Of a DNA stretch of 36,632 bases, positions 19,501 through 26,900 are shown one piece after another. Positions within the stretch are counted from its first letter, which is position 1, and every line of letters starts with the position of its first letter. This DNA comes from Priapulus caudatus (lineage: Eukaryota; Priapulida; Priapulimorpha; Priapulimorphida; Priapulidae): NCBI RefSeq assembly GCF_000485595.1, contig NW_014577497.1, forward strand, positions 104,808 to 141,439, in the 5' to 3' direction. Both the position numbers and the translations under genes were made by a program. The notes under the pieces were generated by a model. It saw only the letters and a list, made by a program, of their open reading frames with translations. It was not told the origin of the DNA and searched no databases.

Positions 19501-21885
19501 AACGGCCAGCTGATGAAACATCCAAATATTATTAGCAGAAAACTAAAGTATGAAAGGAAATAACTTCCCAAGGCAATGGACTTTACAGTACCAATCTCGT
19601 TTTAGAAAAAATAAATAAATATGATAACATTTCCAATTGTCTCTGGTGGGACTGGTGGCTCTCCTGGGTAGTGTGTTACAGCATGCACAAAAGCTACCTA
19701 ATAAACTATGCCACCTCTACATTCCACTGAGGCCGCATGTTGTACAGATATCTCGGGTATTAAATGGTAAAGTAAAATAGTGGGGTAAAAATACATTAAC
19801 TTTGTATTTTTACAAAATAACTTCACATGCATGTACAGTTATGTACACATGTACAAATTAGTACAAGTTTTTTGCCATCATGCTACCGGATGGGACTTTA
19901 GGTGATGCCGAAAATCCCTTTTTAATTTGTGCATCAACATGAAGTTATTGCACAAGAATACTAAGTTAACAGGTTTATCTACCAGTACCACCACTTTACC
20001 CTACAATTAAAGCCCTGCCACTTCTGAAGGAAATTAGGTTCGCCGGAGCTTGACAAGTGGCGTTGTTTGTTAAGTCACAGGCACTTGGAACATCTCAATT
20101 AAAAAAAAGAAGGTAAATAAACACGAAATGTATTTACTACCAAAGTCTTAATGTTTCTCTACTCTATTTCGCCTATTATTGCCGATAATTACCCGTAAAT
20201 GCCGGTCAAATTCTCATTTGCAACACACAAGTACACCGCACGTCCGCCCTGTGCACAAAAAGCATGAATAAGAGAGCTGGTAGGAAAGCGTGATCGCTCG
20301 ACGCTCGCTTCATTTCACACGACTACAGAACGAAAACACACCAAACAGCCTCCATCTTGGTATCTATCTGTAGCTAAATGTTCACTTGTTCAAATTATAA
20401 CTCTGTCCTTTGTTCTTACCTACTCGCGCCAGAGATATCTCGTGAAATCTTGCAGGAAATGTTCTCTCCGTGAAAATGTAAAGAGGACGCATCATCCGAA
20501 AATCCCTAACCGCGCTACTTTCGATCGATCACTGTAGTCGTGTGTGTGTGATGTCATGCCCGTGCGCATTATGCTTGGCTTGGCGGGCCTCGAAACGGAG
20601 GCTCAGAGGCATGCAGCAGCTCATCCCGGCATGCAATGCGCCCCATTACTCGTGTATAAACAGACATCTCGTCCTCTTTACATTTTCACGGAGAGAACAT
20701 TTCCTGCAGGATTTCACGAGATATCTCTGGCGGGAGTAGGTAAGAGTATAATTCGAACAAGTGAACATTTAGCTACAGATAGATACCAAGATGAAGGCTG
20801 TTTGGTGTGTTTTCGTTCTGTAGTTGTGTGAAATGAAGCGAGCGTCGAGCGAATTTTGCAATTACGCTTTCCTACCTGCTCTCTTATTCATGTTGTTTGT
20901 GCACAGGGCGGCGTGCGGCATACTTGTGTGTTGCAGATGAGCATTTGACAGGCATTTACGAGTAATTATCGGCAATAATAGGCGAAATAGAGTAGAGAAA
21001 CATTAAGACTTTAGTAGTAAATACATTTCGTGTTTACATTTTTTTTTTTTTTGAGACGTTCCAAGTGCCGCTGAGAGGGTCTATGTCCCCTGGGGTACTG
21101 CCGGAACGTACCCTGGGTATAGTCCGGTATACCGGAACGTACCCTGGTACTATCTAATATGCCGGACCGTACCTCGCCTACTCCAATAACGAGTCTAGGA
21201 AGTCGCCTACGCCTACTCCCTAACCCGAACCCTAATCCTAACCATATCAAATAGTGACCAGGGTACGTTCCGGTATACCGGACCGTACCCAGGGTACGTT
21301 CCGGCAGTACCCTGGGGGACATAGACCCTATGAGCCCAAGTGCCTGTGTCACGTTAAGTAGGTTGTGTGTATGATTTAACCCATTAACCGCTCCTTATTT
21401 AATGCTAATGAATAATGTATTGTGGTTAAAATAAAGGAAGCAGATTAGATTAATGTTAATAATAATTAAGTGTTGAACGGGAGCACTGCCACTGGGGCGG
21501 TGCCAGAGGCAAGTATAAACTACAACTGAAAAATTTCCCTTCAGTCCTTGTTTACATCACACAGCCTCACAGGGTCCGGGAACTGCCGTACAACGAAATA
21601 TAATTATAAGGTACCATGCCGTCGTCATGTTAATCATTTATTCCTGCATGATGTATCCGAGGTATCGTAACCAAGTGAAAACTACACTAACTTAGTTACT
21701 AATATTATTACTAGAACGCCACTATATTATACATAATTGAAATTGCATCATGATCATGATCGTCAGCCTCAGGAATGTATTTCGGAATGACAAGATACCT
21801 TGACATCATCTCGGAGAAAATAGCGAGCTTCGGCTACAAGCAGCGCTAAATGAATGACTAGCAGACACAAAATATCTCCTGCCAT
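7593..21885 (-). CDS. Seven-transmembrane GOST / lung-7TM family protein, 9 exons, complete
   Basis: Coding exons in transcript order are 21885-21799, 18060-17956, 16692-16633, 16271-16014, 11126-10986, 9626-9527, 9060-8920, 8699-8638 and 8105-7593. All have AG acceptors and GT donors, and phases join to give 488 residues. The start sits in a good Kozak context and opens a signal peptide (MAGDILCLLVIHLALLVAEA). The lumenal part (to about 190) has GFGFIRGGVINFQ, GTYHV and NTDFYRFVLLQC motifs, several cysteines and possible N-glycosylation sites near 124 and 158. The motif NPGNEQLSSDEIPM precedes the first membrane segment, as LSAxExP-like motifs do in this family. Hydrophobic segments lie near 191-215, 222-242, 268-284 (ending ARGWG), 298-314, 319-334, 383-402 and 416-430, with an RRRRKFR loop near 345-351 and a cytosolic acidic tail. 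Known relatives act in Golgi/endosomal trafficking. Assignment to a particular subfamily (GPR107/108, TMEM87, GPR180/TMEM145) is not secure. Confidence 0.75.
8293..8522. repeat. AT-rich inverted repeat with ~50-bp arms
   Basis: An arm starting aacaatatatatatattatt near 8293 is matched in inverted orientation by an arm ending aataatatatatatattgtt near 8522. Between them lie about 120 bases of mixed sequence including ggcctggacagcctctacgg. It lies in the last intron of the 7TM gene. It could be a small inverted-repeat element or a palindrome grown from TA slippage. Confidence 0.7.
9366..9420 (+). repeat. Interstitial telomere-like TTAGGG repeats
   Basis: Several TTAGGG units and near variants (GATAGGATAGGGC, TTAGGGG) follow one another in intron 6 of the 7TM gene. 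It is not part of a MITE that I can delimit, unlike the TTAGGG runs near 9.97, 16.9 and 21.2 kb. Confidence 0.8.
9874..10139 (+). mobile_element. 266-bp Mutator-type MITE, copy 1
   Basis: The ends gctcatagggtctatgtc and its inverted partner gacatagaccctctcagc are flanked by an exact 9-bp duplication TCTACTATG (9865-9873 and 10140-10148). Inside are long nested inverted repeats built of gtaccctggg / cccagggtac and a central run of (TTAGGG)3-4. No coding capacity. A 9-bp duplication is usual for Mutator-like elements. It lies in intron 5 of the 7TM gene. A copy of exactly the same length, in reverse orientation, is at 21.07 kb. Confidence 0.9.
11438..11865 (+). repeat. Left long terminal inverted repeat
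   Basis: About 425 bp, repeated inverted at 14511-14925 and at 13987-14399. It contains gctagatcaatcagtcatag, gtgggtggatgccacc and aaaggtcaaa blocks that are well conserved in all three copies. Because conservation is high, all three show the same apparent 79-codon open frame (starting MHFLLIAG in two of them). This is a repeat by-product, not evidence for a gene. Its inner edge lies just upstream of the coding remnant. Confidence 0.9.
11890..13743 (+). pseudogene. PIN/FEN-like nuclease with C-terminal CXC domain, frameshifted C-terminal half
   Basis: Reading starts without a methionine (IINIETTFTRSDSRPASTRR) and runs in one frame to a stop at 12309, continues in another frame from about 12305 (LLQRLLNAVTARRPLEM) to about 12720, then returns to the first frame through an A-rich tract at 12719-12726 and ends at 13743. 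Nuclease-like acidic motifs are HEEADTRLILHSCEA, ICRGTDVMLLLIHF and FHALTGCDTTSYFSGHAKK, the spacing expected of PIN/FEN-type active sites. The C-terminus CGCKSKCRTARCTCF and CTFACGC matches a tesmin/TSO1-like CXC zinc-binding domain. Similar transposon-borne proteins of unknown function are widespread in cnidarians, sponges and molluscs. Two frameshifts and the missing N-terminal half argue it is dead. Confidence 0.8.
13987..14399 (-). repeat. Internal extra copy of the long terminal inverted repeat
   Basis: An inverted copy of the left repeat, ending ttggctggtgtactag at 14400. About 112 bp of unrelated sequence separate it from the outer copy. It lacks the inner ttgaacgtg shared by the left and outer copies, so the outer copy pairs better with the left end. 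Confidence 0.88.
14511..14925 (-). repeat. Right (outer) long terminal inverted repeat
   Basis: Inverted copy of the left repeat, from ttgaacgtgcgtgatagttt to ttggctggtgtacta. It shares with the left repeat the inner-edge bases and the gcattttttgttaatagcag segment, and it is followed by TAT as the left end is preceded by TAT. Confidence 0.9.
15344..15850 (+). mobile_element. Non-autonomous hAT-type element
   Basis: The termini taggggtgtaacga and tcgttacacccct(a) are inverted copies typical of hAT elements. The flanks ctaagata (15336-15343) and ataagata (15851-15858) match at seven of eight bases, fitting the 8-bp hAT duplication. Subterminal parts are also inverted and rich in cggttc / gaaccg motifs (for example ttcggttcttggttcggttc against accgaaccgaatgaacggaa). 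No coding capacity is seen. It lies in intron 4 of the 7TM gene, next to degenerate GGATTAGG repeats. Confidence 0.82.
16818..16978 (-). mobile_element. 161-bp Mutator-type MITE, diverged relative
   Basis: The ends gctaaaggggtcgttgtcgt and acgacaatgacccttcgtgc are inverted copies, flanked by an exact 9-bp duplication TCTACTGTG (16809-16817 and 16979-16987). Inside are tacccgaggta inverted motifs and a ctccctaaccctaa telomere-like run adjoining accatatca, as in the 266-bp copies. It is shorter and diverged but clearly of the same family. It lies in intron 2 of the 7TM gene. Confidence 0.88.
17424..17460 (+). repeat. Interrupted (TG)n / (TATG)n microsatellite
   Basis: A short imperfect run of TGTG and GTATG units within intron 2 of the 7TM gene. 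Confidence 0.8.
18063..18092 (+). repeat. (CAA)n microsatellite next to an exon
   Basis: A CAA run immediately beside exon 2 of the minus-strand 7TM gene. Read on the gene strand it is (GTT)n and forms most of the pyrimidine-rich tract in front of the acceptor, so length changes could affect splicing. Confidence 0.85.
18100..20070. other. Intron 1 of the 7TM gene, nothing else recognised
   Basis: AT-rich sequence without further exons, element ends or RNA genes that I can identify. A degenerate cctaaaccctccctaaacct stretch near 19.0 kb is weakly telomere-like. Confidence 0.5.
20075..21356. mobile_element. Fold-back element with ~400-bp inverted arms
   Basis: The left arm (about 20075-20489) and right arm (about 20670-21069, continuing at 21336-21356) are inverted copies around a 180-bp spacer. 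Shared landmarks include ggcacttggaac, taaacacgaaatgtatttac, ttaatgtttctctactctat, cgacgctcgcttcatttcac and gaaaatgtaaagaggacg or their complements. The right arm is interrupted by a 266-bp MITE. A third arm-like segment lies at 26692-26868. Open frames here do not look like genes. It occupies part of intron 1 of the 7TM gene. Confidence 0.85.
21070..21335 (-). mobile_element. 266-bp Mutator-type MITE, copy 2, nested in the fold-back element
   Basis: Ends gctgagagggtctatgtccc and gggacatagaccctatgagc, flanked by an exact 9-bp duplication CCAAGTGCC (21061-21069 and 21336-21344). Without the insertion and one duplicate the fold-back arm reads through, so the insertion is younger than the arm. 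Same length as the copy at 9.9 kb, opposite orientation, and the same inner gtaccctggg palindromes and ctaaccctaa-like run. Confidence 0.92.
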
Positions 21886-22740
21886 AATTCTGTTCTGCAT
21901 TAGCCATACGTCAACACACGTCGCAAGATTTCATATCAAACCATCAAACACAATATCTCTACAAACAACAAACTCCATTTTTCCTATTTACAGCTGTCTA
22001 TAGAAGCAGTGCTGCCCTCTTTTTATCAAGAATAAACAAGTCGGCAGTCTCCCAGTGAGATGTAGACGAACTCCACTCGTCCCTGTGCCGTGGCCACCCG
22101 ACAATGATTGGTTGAATAGATATTCGTCATTAGTAACGGTGGTAAGTTGAAAGAGTAACGACTTACGGAGACAGTCTATTTTCCGTCAGTAAATAACAAA
22201 ACCAAAGAGCGGGAGAGATAGTTTCGGATTTTGGTTCTGCAAAAAGTACTGAGATTTGTCAGGGTCAACGTCAGACGTCTACGTCAAACGGAAGATTGTG
22301 AGACATTTACAGATAATACCATTCGCCGTTATGGCAATGACATAGTTTTATTTATTTGAATTTTAATATAGCCCTCATATAACCCGCGTTATAAATGGCA
22401 AATGCTAAAGCCGTTAGACGTTAGGCGTGTGTATTGCCTTTCAATCTCGTAGCGTAGTCCAGCTAATGCTATACTCACTATACATACGGTTACCTACAGC
22501 TCTACGAATTCTTAGTAGATCAGGCTAAAGACGTATTTATATTACCCGTAAGGCGTAAGCTGTATGATACTATTAGTATTACTAGTATTACTAAGTAGTA
22601 AGATAGTCCTGTGAGTAATCATGCAGCCCGTCTTACTCTGCCTGTTAGTGTTAGTGTTAGAGCTACCAAGTACCATTGCATTACTATTACTAGCATTACT
22701 GCCATACTGGCAGCTCTACGACTACGTATGTGCTTGGATC
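21886..22740. other. Divergent intergenic region, promoter side of the 7TM gene
   Basis: This sequence lies between the minus-strand 7TM start codon and the palindrome near 22.75 kb. It should hold the 7TM gene's promoter and 5' untranslated region, but I see no clear TATA box or other element I can defend. Short ctattactagtattacta-like repeats occur near 22.57 kb and 22.68 kb. Confidence 0.45.
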
Positions 22741-22772
22741 GAGTAATCATTCTGACGTCAGAATGATTACTC
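22741..22772. other. Perfect 32-bp palindrome
   Basis: The half gagtaatcattctgac is followed without a spacer by its exact complement. Beyond it the outer bases cttgg and ccaag continue the pairing after a 3-4-base bulge. It stands next to a GTGC run. Confidence 0.9.
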
Positions 22773-22780
22773 CAAGTTGT

Positions 22781-22785
22781 GTGTG

Positions 22786-22833
<48 letters not shown>

Positions 22834-22838
22834 TGTGT
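22781..22838 (+). repeat. (GTGC)n microsatellite
   Basis: A GTGC tetranucleotide run of about 50 bases with GT-rich ends. It gives artificial His/Ala/Arg-rich frames on the minus strand. Confidence 0.95.
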
Positions 22839-22847
22839 TGGCAGTGC

Positions 22848-23079
22848 CTGCGGAACGGGGGGGCTAAGGGGGCTCGAGCACCCCCACGTTTTTGATGCCA
22901 CATAAAATTACGTGAGAATTAAAATTAAATTATTACGTCTCTCGTTTTATTACTTAGTGCTAGAGCTCCCGAACCCAACCCCTGCACATGCTTGGCGTGC
23001 GCACAGGCGCTATCACAAAATCGCTCTACTGGATCGTAACAAATTGAGCACCCCCACTTCAAAAATCGTTCCGTGACAC
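22848..23079. mobile_element. Possible hAT-like MITE
   Basis: The left part (cagtgcctgcggaacg) and right part (cgttccgtgacacctg) are imperfect inverted copies, and gagcacccccac occurs near both ends. I could not find a convincing target duplication, so the boundaries and family are tentative. Confidence 0.35.
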
Positions 23080-23224
23080 CTGGACGGGGTGTTTGTGTGC
23101 GTGCGTGCGTTTGTTCTTATCTGACCATTTTTGAACCAAATTACGTAGACGTGTAGTTCTAACAGACTCGGGTGTTATTGACCCAGTGAGCTCTACCAGT
23201 CCTATATCAAAACCATGAACATGC

Positions 23225-23638
23225 ATGTTAACTGTCAGTACAGAGTATACTATGCAGATTTTTCCCTGCAGTGACACGAGTGAGGCGGGTCGCCTTGCTC
23301 AAATTCTCAGCCGCCACACACAAATTTGTCCAAAACACCGCCTCGCTGACGAAAATCACTGTTCTTCCATAGAACAGTGCTTAGAATGCACCAAATTGCA
23401 ACATTTTTTCACAAATTATTTAGAGGGCATGCCCCTGTATCCCCCTAGCTGGGTAAGCACCTGCGGTGCTCGCTTTGCTATGACCTCGAAACGTGCATAC
23501 ACATCAAAAGGAAATTACCACTTCACAGACCTTTTTGGCCAGGGGAAACACTGCCATGGAATAGCTCAACACTGCTGCTGCAAAGTGAGGGACTATATAT
23601 ATATATATATATATATCAGGAGTCTATCAATATATTGA
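23225..23638 (+). other. Open reading frame of unknown nature, Cys/His-rich
   Basis: An open frame of 137 codons runs into a TA microsatellite at its end, so the tail is artificial. Its middle part has many Cys and His residues (HTQICPKHR, NHCSSIEQCLECTKLQH, HCHGIAQHCCCK) and ordinary amino acid composition, unlike most chance frames here. I recognise no family. It could be an exon of an unrecognised gene, a transposon fragment, or chance. Confidence 0.25.
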
Positions 23639-23648
23639 TAGACTCCTG
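23617..23648. other. Perfect 32-bp palindrome beside a TA run
   Basis: The half caggagtctatcaata is followed directly by its exact complement. It is flanked by TA dinucleotide runs. Same length and symmetry as the palindrome at 22.74 kb, but unrelated sequence. Confidence 0.9.
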
Positions 23649-23658
23649 TATATATATG

Positions 23659-23841
23659 CAGGGTTCTCCGAGCTTTTTCATTATAGCATGGCGGAGCCTG
23701 GCCTTACTAGTCCAGTTTAGCATTTTTTAGCTAATTTTAGCATGGCGGCTATGAATTTAGAGTGGCGGGTGCATTTTAGGAGGCGGGGCTCGACGATAGC
23801 CTGGCGGGCCGCCAGGCTATAAGTGCTTTTGGAGAACCCTG
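23659..23841. mobile_element. 183-bp hAT-type MITE
   Basis: Ends cagggttctccgagc and gcttttggagaaccctg are inverted copies of the CAGGGTTCTC type common in hAT elements. An inner palindrome (atagcctggcgggccgccag and onward) sits near the right end. The flanks are TA-rich and do not give a clean 8-bp duplication. It lies about 110 bp before the CCCH gene start codon and could form part of its promoter or 5' leader. Confidence 0.7.
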
Positions 23842-23949
23842 ATATGTTATCTTACGACCATATATATGCATCAGCGATGTAATTGTGTTTGTGTTTCCTT
23901 CAGAGGCAGCACGCTACTGACTTGACATAAAGTCATGCAGAGCACGAGA

Positions 23950-26900
23950 ATGGGAACTGGGCATGCGGCCCAAGGTTCAGAACACTGCAGGTATTATTTA
24001 CGTGGAAGTTGCAGAAAGGGCCTCTCATGTAACTACTCACACATGCCTGCGGATGTGCCGGTAAGAATTATAAGTAAACCCTTATAAATAATATGTTATT
24101 GCAAGCACATTATATACAGTTAAAGCCCTGTTGGTAGTCACCTGTTTAGAGGTTATAACCTTTTTATGGCCACTTTTGGTATTCCATTTAAGTGATAGGT
24201 ATACAGCAGGCTTTCAGATTTGAAAAGTACAGAGGACTACTAATGACTCCCCTAGAACACCATAGGGGACTTTCACGCTCCATAATCACACCCTTAAGAG
24301 GCATTATGGAGACTCCATTAAAAAATCACACCCTTAAGAGGCATGATGGAGAGCTCCACTAAAAATCACACCCTTAAAAGGTCTGCCATTGTTTTAAGAA
24401 TCGACGAAGGGTGTATGAAAGTTGCATTCTCATTGGCTACTGAAACTAGAGTTGGGCTAGAATAGATACTCCAGTCAGGGCTCGCGATCCATTGCAACAT
24501 TGACAACTCTATGGACAGGGAAAATAGCCTCAAGGCCACGCGTGACGCGGCGGCTTTTGATGTACACGATCGATCGATCGGGGGCCGTACTATATACAAG
24601 TACGGCCTGCGTAGCACGCGCAGCATACACACACACACACACTTGCAGCGTCAAATAAACGCACACACTGGCCAACGTCTGACAATCTCAAACAGTGAAC
24701 TAAGCCGTGTCTATATTGTAAAGCAAACTATATTACAATGTTATTAAATGAAGGTACTGTTAGTAGGCTGTTGGACTGTAAAATCAAAATTTGTACATTC
24801 TAACCCCCCTAACATTTTCTCTCAACGGATTTAGACGTTTCACAAAATCGACCCTGGGACTGTGAAATCCGCGGATTTCCGCGGATCCGCGGAAGATTCT
24901 CATCCCTGTAAAATGGAGCGCTATTTCAACATAATACACAGACTTTTGGTGCGCGATTTCAACCACTTTTATGAGGCGCGATGATGCACGCACCATGGCA
25001 CAATTTATGGTGCGCGGTGGAGCGCGAGCGCGATCGCGCCCCTTAAAAATGAAAGCCTGATACAGTGTTAATTACCTTGATAAAACATGCATATCTCTAT
25101 ATAGAATACTTTTGGAATTTCCATTGAGTGACCTTATACATTGATTTATTGTACTGACATCTGCATTATGTAAATCCAATTGGACCATTGTTGAATTCTA
25201 TTTAATTGGTGTGTGTATGTGTGTGCACATGCGTGTACGCGTACACGCACGTGCATGACAGGGAATTTTTTTTTTTTAATGGGAGCTCTTTCAAAGGTCT
25301 GTGGAAAAAATAGCTCTCGTCAAAAATTTTACTGGAGCTATTTTGAGCCTCACGGGAGTCATTTCAGAGGTTTGAAGAGCGAATCGCTTATCGCTCCCGT
25401 GTATTTTTTACCCTGGCGCATGAGTGCATGTGTGTGCGTCTGTGTATCCGGGTTTGTGTTTTAACTAGATTTCTGTTTGCAGATTTGTAAATTTTTTCGA
25501 AAAGGAACCTGCTTTCACGGCGATCACTGTTGGTTTAGACATGAAGGAGAAACACTCCCAATCAGAGCAAATCAGCATGTGACATCAAATAGCCAAGAAA
25601 ACAACCAGAAAGGTTGTGATGGTATTGTGGAAGTTGGTCCATGTGGTATATTGGAAAAGAATGCTGACATTGAGAGTGGTGCCAAAGGAAAACTCTTGTG
25701 TAAGTATAGAGGGTTCCGCGACTTGGTCTAAAATTAGCAATATTACCTACAATCCCGGGCCGCCGGTCATACCGGTTACAAAAAGAGCGAACACGTGTCG
25801 CGTGTAATGTGCCGCTCTGCACAATCAACCGATTTTACATTGGCTATATAGTGTTATTATTGCAATAGATATTAGAAGTAAGAGGATCCCGATTTACCAG
25901 ACAGGTTTATCAGCGTGGGTTTTAGGTGCTACAGTTCAAGGAGGCTGCCACACAGTCGGCAGATTCGTAGATTGAGCAGATCGGAAGATTGCACGCAACA
26001 CATATTATGTTCATAGACTTGAGTTTGTTTACATTGTGAGAGTTCAGAAATTTCACCGATTTTACTGCATCTACTCTAGCTATCAAATGCAGCTTTTTAT
26101 AATAGCTAGTGTATGCACGTTTGTCGGCTGTCTGTAGTGTACGTAGTATGGACAAGTACTTTGATTCACTAGACAACGTAGCCAAAGCACGCTATCTCGA
26201 GAAAATTGCATGCATTGGGAATCGACACCCGTACGAGAATGGAGCGAGGACCACAACTTGTGCCCATCACGTACTGATTAGGATCTCGTGAATTGACTAC
26301 CTAGCATTCTAGCTGAGTCCATTTTATACTCTCAAGGACTTTCAGAACCACAAAAGCCTGGATGCCCACGATCGACTGTTCTGCTGTTGGGTTAGTGGTG
26401 TATATGGGTGAACAGTGAGAGTCCCATCTACGTTATCCGAGCACGTGTTATGCACTCTCAGTCTCTGATTATACCATCTTTCTATCCGTGCATGGATCAC
26501 GATGAGATAAATGGGACAGGCATCATGTCAGCACACTGTAATTGTAAAGCCGGGCTTGGTGAATTCTGTTCACATGTTGCCTCGGTGCTATTTTATGTAG
26601 AGTATGCTGCACGTGCAAGAGAAATCACCACCCCCACTCAAACAGCTGCCTACTGGATGCCGGCGATATATGTGTATAAGTGTAAATGTGTAGCGGCGTG
26701 CGCCGTGCATGCGGTGTACCTGTGTGTTGCAGAGGAGCATTTGACCGGCATTTACAGGTAATTATCGGCAATACTAGGCGAAAGAGAGTAGAGAAACATT
26801 AAGACATTGGTAGTAAATACATTTCGTGTTTATTCAGCATTTCTTTTTTATTGAAAATGCTCCAAGCGTCTGTGGTCCGCCTTGTCTCTCGTCCCTTTAC

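Noticed and set aside
20542-20831. Open frames in the fold-back spacer and arm
   Set aside because: They span the spacer-arm border and have no family features. The arm copies disagree in frame.
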